DNA from: Myxococcales bacterium
GTDB lineage: Bacteria; Myxococcota_A; Polyangia; Polyangiales; Houyiibacteriaceae
Assembly (NCBI GenBank): GCA_029863605.1
Contig: JAOTVB010000010.1
Location: forward strand, 1 to 64,000
Length of the DNA stretch: 64,000 nucleotides
Direction: 5' to 3'
Positions 8,625-18,087 of the stretch are shown here, in pieces. The notes under the pieces were generated by a model. The model made no database searches, was not told where the DNA came from, and saw only the letters and a list, made by a program, of their open reading frames with translations. The number at the start of each line of letters is the position of its first letter. Within the stretch, counting starts at the first letter, position 1. The position numbers were made by a program, and so were the translations under genes.

Positions 8625-10030
8625 TTTGCGTCCTCCCCGTTTCGGTCGCGTTCCGAACGTGCCTGCAACGTCGCTTCGGACATTCGTATTAGCTCATCGC
8701 GTGGCAACGTTTCCAGAAGTGACCAGCCGATTTCGATCGTATCCGTAAGTGCTCGGCGCTGGCGGCCTTGGTGAATCAGTCTTTGCTCGAACGAGTCGGT
8801 AAAGTCGAGTGCGTGTTGGTCGCCTGGAGCCAAGCCTTCGGTGCCTACGATCGCGGCCATCAGCTTGGCCTCGCGGCCTCGGGCATAGACCGCGTAGAGC
8901 TGGTCAGCCCATTCCCGATGCTCGGGAACGGTGTTGCTCCCGCCAATCCCTGCGTTCATCAGACGCGACAAGGATGGCAGAACATCGACCGGTGGATAGA
9001 CGCCCCTCTGGTGGAGCTCGCGGCTCAACACGATCTGACCTTCAGTGATGTAACCAGTCAGATCGGGTATGGGGTGTGTCATGTCTCCGTCAGGGAGGGT
9101 AACGATGGGGAGCTGTGTCACGGAGCCTTCGCCGCTTTCGAGGACGCCGGCACGCTCGAACAGCGAAGCCAGATCCGTATACATGTAGCCTGGGTAGCCC
9201 CGCCGGCCCGGGATTTCTTCCCGCGCGGCAGCGATCTCTCGTAGGGCCTCGGCGTAGTGCGTGATGTCGGCCATGACCACGAGGACGTGAAACCCGTGCG
9301 TGAAGGCCAAATGCTCGGCAGTGGTCAACGCGACACGGGGAGTTAGCAATCTTTCGATCGTCGGGTCGCTAGCTTGGTTGAGATAAAGCACCGTGCGTTG
9401 CATGACCTCGCTCTCTCGAAAGCGAGAGACGAACGTCTGGGTCTCGCGTTCCGTGATCCCGATCGCGGCGAACACCACCGCGAACGGCTCGCCTCGTGAG
9501 GGGCGCGCGTTTTCCACGATGTCGGCCGCGAGCTCGATTCCGGGAAGACCAGGTGCCGAAAAAACGGGCAGCTTCTGACCGCGGACGAGCGTGTTCATTC
9601 CGTCGATGGCTGACACCCCCGTCTCGATGAAGTCCGAAGGGCGTTGCCTCCGAACCGGATTGATCGGCGCACCCCAGATCGGTCGGCGCGTCTCGCCGAT
9701 TGAACTTGGCAGCCCGTCGAGAGGGGCGCCAGTTCCGCTCAATGCCCGCCCGAGCAGGTCTTTGCCTACGGTGGTCGTTGCCGTCTCGCCCGTGAGCGTG
9801 ATTTTCGCCCCGGCGGGTCTCAGGCCGAGCGTGTCCTCGAAGACTTGGATCACGGTGACCTCGGTGCCCACGTCGATCACCTGACCCCTGCGCTCCGGCT
9901 GGCCCTCGAGTTCGATCTGGACCCACTCCCCAAGCTGAGCGCGTCGGGTCGAACGGACGAATAGGAGAGGCCCGGCAGCCGAGGCTGCTCCCGAGTAGGT
10001 CCGTGCCGTGGGCAAGCGCGCCGGCCTCAT
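8621..10030 (-). CDS. atpB: V/A-type ATPase subunit B
   Basis: 469 aa, normal for the regulatory non-catalytic B subunit. Conserved blocks: ETGVSAIDGMNTLVRGQKLP, FSAPGLPGIELAADI (the place of the P-loop, here without GKT as expected for B), VVFAAIGITERE, GDMTHPIPDLTGYITEGQI and LPSLSRLMNAGIG. It alternates with subunit A in the cytoplasmic A3B3 head. It overlaps subunit A by ATGA upstream and subunit D by ATGA downstream. Confidence 0.95.
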   Translation of the reverse strand: MRPARLPTARTYSGAASAAGPLLFVRSTRRAQLGEWVQIELEGQPERRGQVIDVGTEVTVIQVFEDTLGLRPAGAKITLTGETATTTVGKDLLGRALSGTGAPLDGLPSSIGETRRPIWGAPINPVRRQRPSDFIETGVSAIDGMNTLVRGQKLPVFSAPGLPGIELAADIVENARPSRGEPFAVVFAAIGITERETQTFVSRFRESEVMQRTVLYLNQASDPTIERLLTPRVALTTAEHLAFTHGFHVLVVMADITHYAEALREIAAAREEIPGRRGYPGYMYTDLASLFERAGVLESGEGSVTQLPIVTLPDGDMTHPIPDLTGYITEGQIVLSRELHQRGVYPPVDVLPSLSRLMNAGIGGSNTVPEHREWADQLYAVYARGREAKLMAAIVGTEGLAPGDQHALDFTDSFEQRLIHQGRQRRALTDTIEIGWSLLETLPRDELIRMSEATLQARSERDRNGEDAK

Positions 10031-11763
10031 GGCGTCCCCATGTTGGCGATGGCGTCGGTTGCGTGGGAGACCATCGCGTCCAAGTCGCTTGGTGCCGCGT
10101 TTTTTACCGCTCCGAACGCGAGGCGGACGGTGGCCAAGTCTAGCTTCTCAAAGCCGGCCTCATCACTCAGGATCGAGCCTCCTCGATTCATGAAATCCCA
10201 GAGGAGCTTGGCCAAGGAATGCGTCTTGGCGACGGCCGAGAACGCATCGTGTTCGTGAAAAGCGTTCTGGCCGATCAGGAACTCCCGGGCGATACGCGCT
10301 CCCTCGAGGACGAGACGATCGTCATCGGCAAGCGCGTCAACGCCGACCAAACCGGCGATTTCGCGCAGCTCCCGGTCGCGCTGCAAGAGTCGCATCGTTT
10401 GCGACCGAAGCTCAGACCAATCGGAGCTTCCTTCCGCTGAGAACCAGGCCGAGGTCGCCTCGACGTAGAGGCTGTAACTGGTGTCCCAATCCACCGCAGG
10501 GAATTGCCGTTGATGGGCGAGCCCCGCGTCGAGCGCCCAGAGCGCACCCGCCACGCGAAGCGACCCTTGGGTGACCGGTTCGGCGAAATCTCCACCAGGG
10601 GGAGACACAGCGCTGATGAACGTCACGGCCCCGGTCCGACTTGGCGAGCCCAAAGTCTCCACTCGGCCAGCCCGCTCGTAAAGTCGGCTCATTCGGTTTG
10701 CCAGATACGTCGGATAGCCTTCTTCGCCTGGCATTTCTTGGAGTCGCGCAGCGATCTCTCGTAGCGCTTCTGCCCAGCGTGAAAGCGAGTCCGCGAGGAC
10801 TGCCACATGATAGCCCATATCGCGGTAATACTCGGCGACCGTCATTCCGAGGTAGACTGAAGCGTCTCTCGCCGCGACCGGCATATTCGAAGTGTTTACG
10901 ATAAGGACCGTTCGATCCATGATGGGCCGTCCGGTTTCGGGGTCGGTGAGACGGCCGAAGTCATGAAGCACTTCGGCCATTTCGTTTCCTCGTTCGCCGC
11001 ATCCGATGTAGACGATCACATCCGCCTTGGCGAACTTGGCGAGTGACTGCTCGATGACGGTCTTGCCGGTGCCGAACCCGCCGGGCACGGCGACGGATCC
11101 ACCCTCGGCGACGGGAAACAAGAAATCGAAAACCCGTTGACCAGTGATGAACGGGCGGTCACCGGCGAGGCGACGCACCATCGGTCGTCGCTTGCGAATC
11201 GCCCACCTGTGGGAGAGTCGAAGTGGCGTTCCATCTTCGAGAGCGCCGATTGGCTCCTTGATCGTGTACGCGCCGCCCTCAATCCGAGCAACTCGGCCTT
11301 GCGTACCAAGCGGCAGAAGAATCTGGTGGACGAGACCGGGACGTTCTTCAACCGTTCCGATGACGTCGCCTTCGGCGATCTCGGCGCCTGACGAAACCGT
11401 CGGCGAAAACGTCCAGCGCGCGTCCGGATCGAGGGGAGGCAGTGCCATTCCCGGTGCGATGAAGTCGCCCGAGCGATCGGCGATCGCTTGAAGCGGTCGA
11501 CCGACCCCGTCGAGGATCGACCCGAGCAACCCCGGCCCGAGCTCCGTCATGAGGGAACCCCCGGTGGGACGGACGGGCTCGTTCAGCGCGAGGCCGGTCG
11601 TCTCCTCGAACACTTGAATCGTGGCGACCTCGCCCTCGAGCCGAATCACCTCTCCGAGTAGCTTGCGTTCCCCCACCTCGACGAGCTCGTACAGCGCGAC
11701 GTCGCCCAAAGGGCGCGCTTCAGCGATGGCACCTGCAACCCGGATGATGCGCGCCTCACTCAC
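10027..11763 (-). CDS. atpA: V/A-type ATPase catalytic subunit A
   Basis: 578 aa, the usual length for this catalytic subunit. The P-loop GGFGTGKT lies at residues 228-235, followed by YIGCGERGNEMAEVL with the catalytic glutamate and arginine environment, and later SDSLSRWAEALREIA. The non-homologous region that marks V/A-type A subunits (PTVSSGAEIAEGDVIGTV...) is present before the P-loop. It hydrolyses or makes ATP at the A3B3 interface. Four-base overlaps with its neighbours show tight translational coupling. Confidence 0.96.
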   Translation of the reverse strand: MSEARIIRVAGAIAEARPLGDVALYELVEVGERKLLGEVIRLEGEVATIQVFEETTGLALNEPVRPTGGSLMTELGPGLLGSILDGVGRPLQAIADRSGDFIAPGMALPPLDPDARWTFSPTVSSGAEIAEGDVIGTVEERPGLVHQILLPLGTQGRVARIEGGAYTIKEPIGALEDGTPLRLSHRWAIRKRRPMVRRLAGDRPFITGQRVFDFLFPVAEGGSVAVPGGFGTGKTVIEQSLAKFAKADVIVYIGCGERGNEMAEVLHDFGRLTDPETGRPIMDRTVLIVNTSNMPVAARDASVYLGMTVAEYYRDMGYHVAVLADSLSRWAEALREIAARLQEMPGEEGYPTYLANRMSRLYERAGRVETLGSPSRTGAVTFISAVSPPGGDFAEPVTQGSLRVAGALWALDAGLAHQRQFPAVDWDTSYSLYVEATSAWFSAEGSSDWSELRSQTMRLLQRDRELREIAGLVGVDALADDDRLVLEGARIAREFLIGQNAFHEHDAFSAVAKTHSLAKLLWDFMNRGGSILSDEAGFEKLDLATVRLAFGAVKNAAPSDLDAMVSHATDAIANMGTP

Positions 11764-12089
11764 TGCAGCCTCACCCGATAACCGATGGCTCGTCGCAGGA
11801 TGTCCACGATGTAGTCGTGTGCCGTGGATTCGGCCCCCCAGCTCGGACCGGGAATCGGGATGACCACGGGGACTACCTTGTGGAGTAGTACGCGCTTCAG
11901 ATCCTCGGGCAGGTCACGGAAGAGCGCTTCTTCGATCATCACGACACCTGCCTGCGATTCCGAAATCAGGAGCTCGATCCGGCGGGCAGCGCTCACGCCG
12001 TCGACCTCCGGGAAGACAGAGACACCCGCCAGCGCGAAACCGGCGCTCGAATGTGGGGTCGTGATGACGGCCAAACGCCCTTCCATCAT
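11760..12089 (-). CDS. atpF: V/A-type ATPase subunit F
   Basis: 109 aa. It has the short Rossmann-like pattern of subunit F: GRLAVITTPHSSAGFALAGV, then AGVVMIEEALFRDLP, then VPVVIPIPGP. Subunit F binds the D-subunit shaft. ATG 12089 is chosen because it overlaps the subunit C stop as ATGA, the same junction used through the operon; an immediately following in-frame ATG at 12086 is the alternative. Longer upstream starts lie inside the subunit C gene. Confidence 0.85.
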   Translation of the reverse strand: MMEGRLAVITTPHSSAGFALAGVSVFPEVDGVSAARRIELLISESQAGVVMIEEALFRDLPEDLKRVLLHKVVPVVIPIPGPSWGAESTAHDYIVDILRRAIGYRVRLQ

Positions 12090-13102
12090 GCGGTCTCCAG
12101 TCCAGGGAACAGCAGTGAAGAGGGCGCGCGGAGCGCGACTCCCCAAACGATTCGCCGCAGGCTGACCACCTCCGCTCTTAGCTCGAGGGCATAGCCAATG
12201 ATAGGGGCGGTCCCGCCGGGGTCCACGCGAAATGAGCGGTTCTGTTGATCGATCTGCGCACGGAGAATCGTGGATTCGAGCTCGGCAACGTTGTCAATAG
12301 CACGACGAAAGGCGCTCGATAGAAACGAGCCGCGAAACTGGCGCACCAGCATTTGCCCGACCTCATCGAGCCGCTGAAGGCTCATCAAGCGTTGAAAAGC
12401 ATCTCGAGGAAGCGCGCTGCCACCGTCGATGAAGGTTAGATCGACGATCGCCGGGTCGTGCTCATCGAAATGCAACAGAACGGACCACGCGTTCATGATG
12501 TCGACGACCTGCGTCACATACGCCGCGAGGTGTCTATCTGCCTTCCTCGCGGCTTGCTTTACGCGAAGAGCGAATGCGCGATTCAGGGCTACCTCGATGC
12601 GAAATAGCGATGGATGCGGCTTGCTTCCAGGTCTTAGCAGGGGGGGCGCAAGCGGATGCTGCCACCATCCCAACAGGTGAATGACATCCTTGACCGTTGG
12701 TTGAGCCGCCAATGCTTGGAGGGCTCTTTCCGGCAGGCTAGCCGTTGGAACCAACCCCGCCAAACGGGCGTCTGCCGGAGCACCTTGCGCGGCCCCACGC
12801 ACTATCGACTGGATGGAGCGCCGGTCTTCATCCTCGAAGACGGCGGCCAGGGCGGTCCGCCTTGGTCCTTCGCTCCATCGACTCAGAATCGCGACTTGCG
12901 CCGCCGCGTGTCGACGGACGGCCTGTTCCAACGCTGCCGTGGTTGCAGGGGCATCCGGGCGAACGAACCCGAGCGCGGCGAGGTCTCGCTGCAGAGCAAA
13001 CAGGCTCGGAGCGCGGGCGAGTCGATCGAGCGTGCTTGGCGGTAGTAGATGCGTGCGTAGCCCTCGGGCGCGTGCGTTGATGTCGCCGAAGAAGGTCGCC
13101 AT
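12086..13102 (-). CDS. atpC: V/A-type ATPase subunit C (d-like)
   Basis: 338 aa of mostly helical sequence with the subunit C/d pattern: GDINARARGLRTHLL near the start, FRIEVALNRAFALR, YVTQVVDIMNAWSVL and DLTFIDGGSALPRDAF. The subunit is the funnel that joins the central stalk to the membrane rotor. Similarity is weaker than for A, B and D, as is normal for this subunit, but position between E and F and the internal motifs agree. There is a 3-base gap after subunit E. Confidence 0.85.
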   Translation of the reverse strand: MATFFGDINARARGLRTHLLPPSTLDRLARAPSLFALQRDLAALGFVRPDAPATTAALEQAVRRHAAAQVAILSRWSEGPRRTALAAVFEDEDRRSIQSIVRGAAQGAPADARLAGLVPTASLPERALQALAAQPTVKDVIHLLGWWQHPLAPPLLRPGSKPHPSLFRIEVALNRAFALRVKQAARKADRHLAAYVTQVVDIMNAWSVLLHFDEHDPAIVDLTFIDGGSALPRDAFQRLMSLQRLDEVGQMLVRQFRGSFLSSAFRRAIDNVAELESTILRAQIDQQNRSFRVDPGGTAPIIGYALELRAEVVSLRRIVWGVALRAPSSLLFPGLETA

Positions 13103-13105
13103 GAT

Positions 13106-13687
13106 TCAGAGCTTTTCGACCCGATCGTGAATCTCGATCGCCAGTGCTGGGATCATTCGTTGAAGTTGAGTGCCTAGTCGTTTGTCGACCGTGACCGAGC
13201 CCCCGGCGCTGACGACGACGAATCCACTCTGCGTTTCGGCGTCGGGCTCCACCGTCACGGATGCGTAAGCCTTCGCAGCCTCGCGCAAAGTCGGAACGAG
13301 CTCCAGCGAGCAGAGAACGTGGGCGCCCTCGTCGCCTATGAACCGCATCGAATCATCGAGCTGCTGTGCGATGCTCGAGCGGTATGTTTCAGTCCTGCAA
13401 GCGTCGGGTAGCAGCGAAGTCGCCAGCTCCAAGACTCGATCGACCAATCGCGCTCTCGCCAGAAGCACCGTACGCATGGAAGCATGTCGCTCCGCGGCGA
13501 TCGCCGAGCGCGCTTTGAGGCGATATCTCTCTTCTTCTTCTCGAAGGGACGCGGCACGCTTTCTCTGAATCTGGCGCTCCGTTTCCGTTCGAAATTGCTC
13601 GGCCTCGAGGCGCGCAGACTCGAGGATCCGTGCAGCCGTCGCCTCGGCGTTCTTGCGAAGCTCGGTCGTGAGATCGGGCCCGTCCAT
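13106..13687 (-). CDS. atpE: V/A-type ATPase subunit E (peripheral stalk)
   Basis: 193 aa. An N-terminal coiled coil rich in Ala, Glu and Arg (ARILESARLEAEQFRTETE) is followed by a C-terminal alpha/beta domain ending in GGSVTVDKRLGTQLQRMIP and AIEIHDRVEKL. Length and layout match subunit E of the peripheral stalk, which pairs with the short G/H subunit encoded first in this operon. Seven bases separate it from the ring subunit gene upstream. Confidence 0.85.
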   Translation of the reverse strand: MDGPDLTTELRKNAEATAARILESARLEAEQFRTETERQIQRKRAASLREEEERYRLKARSAIAAERHASMRTVLLARARLVDRVLELATSLLPDACRTETYRSSIAQQLDDSMRFIGDEGAHVLCSLELVPTLREAAKAYASVTVEPDAETQSGFVVVSAGGSVTVDKRLGTQLQRMIPALAIEIHDRVEKL

Positions 13688-13694
13688 GTCTCCG

Positions 13695-13916
13695 TCAGCC
13701 GCCTCCCTGCAGTAAGATCAGGACCGAGACCACGAACCCGAGGATGGCAACCGTCTCGGGGATGGCGATCAGCAACACGGCCGTCACGGTCAGCTCGGGC
13801 TTCTCGGCCAAGATCGCCGCGGCCGCCGGGCCGATGCGCGACTGAGCCCATCCCGTTGCGAGGGCGGGGATACCCACCGCCAGCGCTGCACTCAAATAGA
13901 GCCATGACCCTTCCAT
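13695..13916 (-). CDS. atpK: V/A-type ATPase rotor ring subunit K (two-helix form)
   Basis: 73 aa, two transmembrane helices, so this is a single-hairpin ring subunit like that of Thermus rather than the doubled four-helix form. The ion-carrying carboxylate is Glu54 in AIPETVAILGF of helix 2. By alignment in my head to F-type c subunits, the residues that mark sodium-binding rings (a Gln in helix 1 and a Tyr after ES in helix 2) are replaced by Thr21 and Leu59, which favours protons; this is inference. ATG 13916 is chosen because the extension upstream is charged and lies in the gap after subunit I. Confidence 0.9.
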   Translation of the reverse strand: MEGSWLYLSAALAVGIPALATGWAQSRIGPAAAAILAEKPELTVTAVLLIAIPETVAILGFVVSVLILLQGGG

Positions 13917-13936
13917 TCGTTCGCTCCTCTCTCTTT

Positions 13937-15817
13937 CTAGACCGCGCCTTCGCGCGGAGACCAATGACGAAAGGGCTGGTACTCGACCCCGCCCGGGCTG
14001 AAAAATTTGCCGAAGAACTCCACGTAGTGGAGACGAAGCATGTGGATCGTCGGGCTGAAGACGCCGAGAACGAAGTTGATGAGATGAAACAGAAGCGCGA
14101 ACAACAGTCCGACGAAGACTCCACCAAAGGCACCCGCCATCCTGTTGGCTGCGACGGCCATCATGACGGATGCGGTGCCGACCGCCATGATACGGGCGTA
14201 GGAAAGCACGTTTCCGATCGTCGACACGAGCTCGATCGGGGCCAAAATCCCTTCAGCCACTATCAAGATGGGAAACGCGACCAGGATCGCGATCACCAGC
14301 GGCGTGAAGAAACGCCCTGGGAGCATCTCGAACGCCGCCAACAGGGCGAGCGCGATGAGCACGACCATGATCGCCGCCATAGCGCGGCCGATCGCGCGCC
14401 GTTTGTCACCTCGAAACAGCTTTACGGCTCCCAGGCAGAGCCCGATCACGATGTGCACCACCCCGAGGGCGAGAGCGAGCCCCAAGAACGGGATCACCGC
14501 CTCCTCGCGGCTGAAAATGATGGGGTGAAGCCCCAGTCGATGCCCGAGGTCACCGAACAGCTCTCCGTAGAGAAATCCGAAAACGATGCTGAACAGGGCG
14601 CACGCCAGGCCGATTTGCGATACGGCTCGAAGCTTCGTGTCTGGTTTCGACCGAAACCTGATTCCGAGCGACACCGCGGCGAGCACGGCACCATAACCGA
14701 TGTCGCCGAGCGCAATGCCGAAGAACATCGGGAAAAAGACCGCAACAAAGGGGGTCGGATCGACGCTCCCGTAGCGGGGCAGAGGCATCATTCGAGTGAT
14801 GGCCTCGAAGGGTCGAAACAGACGCGGATTCTTCAGGACAACCGGCGCCAGCTCTCCCTCCCACTCTTCTTTGGCAATCCTTTCGACTTCGACCTTGTCG
14901 CCAAAAGATTTTCGCAAGCGTCGTTCCAACTCGGCTCGGGCTGGGCTCGGGATCCAGCCCTCGAAGACAAATGCGCGAGGCGTGACGACGGCCTTCTCCA
15001 TGGTCCTGATGGTTGCCAGGTGATCGTGAAGGCTCGCTTGGATGCGGGCGAGGTCTCGTCCACGCTCGTTGGCAATGCGGTTTCGTTCGACTTCGATTTC
15101 TGCCAAGTCTTGGGGTAGCTCCTTCAGTCGTGCCCGCATGCGTTGGATCATATGGATGGCGCCTTCTTCCTTGAACTGGTCGGGGAGAACGAGCGGTTGC
15201 ACGCCAGCTTCGCTCAGGAGCGCTTCGGCCTTCTGTGCGTCGGCCGTTGAGACCGCGAGGATCATCGCCGATTCGTCCGACGCAGAAGGTTGGCTGAAGA
15301 GCTCGAAACCCTCTCCGAGAGAGCTTCGGAGCGCTGCGCGCATTCGAAGGAGCTCCTGCTCGCTACCCACCCGAAGAACCAAATAGAAGATGCGGATACC
15401 GTCGAGATCCAGCCTCGAGGTGGCGATCTTGTCGAAGGTCGAGAAGAAGGGCTGGAACTTGAGAATGAGAGACCTCTCCTCTTCGAGTTGTCGTCGGCGG
15501 TCTTCGAGTGTCTTTAGGGCTCGTCGCGTGCGTCCGGCGATCAACGCCGCTCGAGGTAAGGTGAGCGACTCGGCCGTTCGTCGAGGGAGCGTCGGTGTTT
15601 CACCGAGCAAGCGGATCGCGGTGTCCGCATCTTCGGCAACCCGACGGACGTTGCGGAGGTGTCGCTCTTGCTGCGGCGTCAGCACGAGCTGGGTGAGGGC
15701 CTCGGTCTCCGCGATTTCGACGAAATGCACCAAACCGAGGTCTTGAATTCTGTGGAGGACGGGTTGAAGCTCATCCGTCGGGCCAAGCAGCCGAATTCGA
15801 GACATCTCCAGAATCAA
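13937..15817 (-). CDS. atpI: V/A-type ATPase membrane subunit I
   Basis: 626 aa. The cytoplasmic N-terminal half is coiled-coil rich and ends with FEGWIPSPARAELERRL; the membrane half has about seven or eight helices beginning at YGSVDPTPFVAVFFPMFFGIALGDIGYG. Conserved arginines that face the ring are seen in VLSYARIMAVGTASV and IHMLRLHYVEFFGKFF. It is the stator half-channel for ion movement. The start overlaps the G/H gene's end as ATGA. Confidence 0.93.
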   Translation of the reverse strand: MILEMSRIRLLGPTDELQPVLHRIQDLGLVHFVEIAETEALTQLVLTPQQERHLRNVRRVAEDADTAIRLLGETPTLPRRTAESLTLPRAALIAGRTRRALKTLEDRRRQLEEERSLILKFQPFFSTFDKIATSRLDLDGIRIFYLVLRVGSEQELLRMRAALRSSLGEGFELFSQPSASDESAMILAVSTADAQKAEALLSEAGVQPLVLPDQFKEEGAIHMIQRMRARLKELPQDLAEIEVERNRIANERGRDLARIQASLHDHLATIRTMEKAVVTPRAFVFEGWIPSPARAELERRLRKSFGDKVEVERIAKEEWEGELAPVVLKNPRLFRPFEAITRMMPLPRYGSVDPTPFVAVFFPMFFGIALGDIGYGAVLAAVSLGIRFRSKPDTKLRAVSQIGLACALFSIVFGFLYGELFGDLGHRLGLHPIIFSREEAVIPFLGLALALGVVHIVIGLCLGAVKLFRGDKRRAIGRAMAAIMVVLIALALLAAFEMLPGRFFTPLVIAILVAFPILIVAEGILAPIELVSTIGNVLSYARIMAVGTASVMMAVAANRMAGAFGGVFVGLLFALLFHLINFVLGVFSPTIHMLRLHYVEFFGKFFSPGGVEYQPFRHWSPREGAV

Positions 15818-16197
15818 GGTAGCTCCCCCGGTTCGGAGCGCCTCAAAAGAACGTCGACGACATGCTGCGCGAGACGACGAAGCCGTTCATCGTTCAGATC
15901 CTCGAGGCGGCGAGTCTCTAGCTCTGCTTGTTCGCGGATGGAGGCGATCATTTGGTCTCGTTCCCGTTCGATTCGTTCGCGGAGTTGCCGGTGCTCATTC
16001 TCGAGGTGCGACTCGAACCGGCGGATCTGCGCCTCGGCTTCGCGCCTGGCGGCGTCGACGATTTCCTGGGCCTGCTGCTTCGTCTGGTCGAGCATCGCCT
16101 CGAGCGTTGCTTCGGTCTGAAGAAGTCGACCGAGCTTTCCGACCAATTCGGAGCTAGCCACGGTTGAGTCGGCTTTTTCTTCCCGGGTCATACGCAT
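15814..16197 (-). CDS. V/A-type ATPase subunit G/H (peripheral stalk)
   Basis: 127 aa, almost wholly a charged coiled coil (LRERIERERDQMIASIREQ). It is the first gene of the operon, directly before subunit I, where the stalk subunit called G or H is found in archaeal-type operons. Sequence alone is not diagnostic; the call rests on position, size and coiled-coil character. It would pair with subunit E. The 114 bases upstream (16198-16311) separate it from the same-strand MBL gene and should contain the operon promoter, but I found no convincing -35/-10 pair. Confidence 0.75.
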   Translation of the reverse strand: MRMTREEKADSTVASSELVGKLGRLLQTEATLEAMLDQTKQQAQEIVDAARREAEAQIRRFESHLENEHRQLRERIERERDQMIASIREQAELETRRLEDLNDERLRRLAQHVVDVLLRRSEPGELP

Positions 16198-16311
16198 TAC
16201 CTGCGACTCAAAGTATCAGAACATCGGCGACGTAGTGATGCGCAAAGAATGCGCGACGAACGGCGACGCGCAACACCTCGTTTTTGGCGCTTGGGTTGCG
16301 CTCAGGGTCTA

Positions 16312-17358
16312 CTACTCTGTCGCGGCCGGTCGGAAAAGAACGACTACGTCGTAGCGGGGTAGCGTCACGAACTCGATATTTGGGTTCGTTGCGTGTTTGT
16401 CTTTGAGGAATTTGAGCGTTTTGTCCGAACCCTTGGTGAAGAAAGCCGCGGCGCGAACGGGTCCGGTGAACGGGGCCTCGATGGGGCCGGTCAAGCTGTC
16501 CCAATGAATCGGAATCACACGACTTGGGTTGGTTCTCTGGACCGTCTCTCGCCAGTAGTTTTCGCGGTAGGCATCGGTTTGCGAGCCGAGCGCGCCGACT
16601 CCCAGAAATACGACATCTGCATCGTAACCTTCGAGGCCTCCTTCGATGAAGCCCGCGCTGCCCTGGATGAGCCAGGTCCCCATCGGATGAGCGACGTGCA
16701 GCGCGTAGGCTTTCCCGAGCTTGTAGTCGAAGGCGCCGACAGGAGGTCTGAGCGGCGTGGCGATCTTTGGATCGCCGAGGGCACGGGCTGCCATCTTCGG
16801 GTCGGGAAACTGGAAATGCTTTGATTCGATCGGTGTCACGGTGAACTTCCCCAGTTGAATTGGCTCGCGGTCTCTCACCACGCGGATCTGTTCTTCGCGC
16901 AGTCCCCAGCCGCGCCCGATGTTCGCAGTCGACTCCGAACCCAAGAGCACGGCGCCCGTCCGCTTGGCCACTTCGGGCGCGTCCATCGCGTGGTCGTAGT
17001 GGGAGTGAACCGGGAAGACCGCTGAGAGCCGGCTCACCAGGTTTCGCTCGAGGCCTTTGTCGATAGCGTCGAGGTCGGGCTCTATTTGTCCGTAGAGCAG
17101 GGTGAGCGGACCGGGCCGTGAGAACCAGCCGTCAGTCATCCATGTCGTGTCACCATCCGAAAAGACGAGAGTGGCAGTACCGGTGTAGCGAACCGTCACC
17201 GCGCCTTCGGGAACTTCGTTCGACCCCTCGACCGCCCATGCGGGATCCACTGGTGGCGCCTGATACGTCCCGAGAAAGTATCCGGCCAGTGCGAGCACCG
17301 TCACCAACACGGCGGCTCCGGTCCCCAGCACGAGTCCCGTGATGGTTCGTCCTCTCAT
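16312..17358 (-). CDS. Membrane-anchored MBL-fold hydrolase
   Basis: 348 aa. One N-terminal transmembrane helix (residues about 8-30) is followed by a metallo-beta-lactamase-fold domain with the metal motif HSHYDHAMD, later AHPMGTWLIQGSAG and VIPIHWDS. The pattern is that of UlaG-like/lipid-phosphodiesterase-like members that act at a membrane, but the substrate cannot be told. The methyltransferase gene upstream ends 7 bases before its start, so they form a two-gene operon; continuation into the V-ATPase operon 114 bases downstream is possible. Confidence 0.8.
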   Translation of the reverse strand: MRGRTITGLVLGTGAAVLVTVLALAGYFLGTYQAPPVDPAWAVEGSNEVPEGAVTVRYTGTATLVFSDGDTTWMTDGWFSRPGPLTLLYGQIEPDLDAIDKGLERNLVSRLSAVFPVHSHYDHAMDAPEVAKRTGAVLLGSESTANIGRGWGLREEQIRVVRDREPIQLGKFTVTPIESKHFQFPDPKMAARALGDPKIATPLRPPVGAFDYKLGKAYALHVAHPMGTWLIQGSAGFIEGGLEGYDADVVFLGVGALGSQTDAYRENYWRETVQRTNPSRVIPIHWDSLTGPIEAPFTGPVRAAAFFTKGSDKTLKFLKDKHATNPNIEFVTLPRYDVVVLFRPAATE

Positions 17359-17365
17359 TGCGCTG

Positions 17366-17929
17366 TCATGGTGGTACTACGAGCGGAGGCTCTGATGCTC
17401 TCACCGCGCAGATGCGTTGGCGCACTGCCGGCTTTGGTTCTTCGTCGATGCCGTGCTCGTAGGCCACGATCGCGAGTCGCGGCCCGAACGCCTCGAGTAG
17501 CTCCGCAGGATCGAGAAGGAACGCCGGGTTGCGCGGATGACCGAGCTTTTCGTTGCCCTTCGCAAACGATTCGTAGATCAGAACCCCGCCAGGCGCGAGG
17601 GATTCCACCAACAGGGGAAGGTGGGGCCGGTGCAGATAGTTGGTGACCACGATCCCATCGAAGCGTCGCCCGGCAAAAAGCCAGTCACCGGCCTCCAAGT
17701 CTGCTTCGATGATCTCCACGTCGTCGTTTGCCGAAAGGTCGCTCAGGCCGGAAACATCGATGTCTGCAGCGACCAATCGATATCCCAGCGCGTTCAGATA
17801 GCGAGAATGCCGCCCGCCCCCACAGGCGAGGTCCAACACGGTCCCCTTTGCGCGAATGAGCGGCGCGAAACGTTCCACCCACGAGGACGGGGCAGTATCT
17901 GGCTCATCAGGTTGGCTGAGGGTTGCCAT
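17366..17929 (-). CDS. SAM-dependent class I methyltransferase
   Basis: 187 aa. Motif I VLDLACGGGRHSRYLNALGY (SAM binding), followed by VAADID, IIEADLEAG and FDGIVVTNYLHRPHLPLL, gives the class I fold in TehB/UbiE-like style. The segment after, LVESLAPGGVLIYESFAKGNEK-GHPRNPAFLL, is typical of small uncharacterised methyltransferases of this group. The substrate is unknown. It is cotranscribed with the MBL gene downstream. Confidence 0.85.
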   Translation of the reverse strand: MATLSQPDEPDTAPSSWVERFAPLIRAKGTVLDLACGGGRHSRYLNALGYRLVAADIDVSGLSDLSANDDVEIIEADLEAGDWLFAGRRFDGIVVTNYLHRPHLPLLVESLAPGGVLIYESFAKGNEKLGHPRNPAFLLDPAELLEAFGPRLAIVAYEHGIDEEPKPAVRQRICAVRASEPPLVVPP

Positions 17930-18087
17930 GGTCCGGTTTCGTCGCTGGCAACTAGCACATTGCCTCGCGGGCGTCTCTGCTAGGCTGGCTCCTTCTTCTT
18001 GTCATTGATTTGCTTGGCACATCGCGGTCGAGATCAGGGATTGGCGCGTTTGATGTGTGAAATCCGGTTTCGGGGCATAATCGCTAC

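Noticed and set aside
13484-15118. Long plus-strand open frame (about 540 codons) opposite the V-ATPase I and K genes
   Set aside because: It is antisense to well-conserved subunits and full of Arg/Asp/His repeats from reversed codons, with no family motif.
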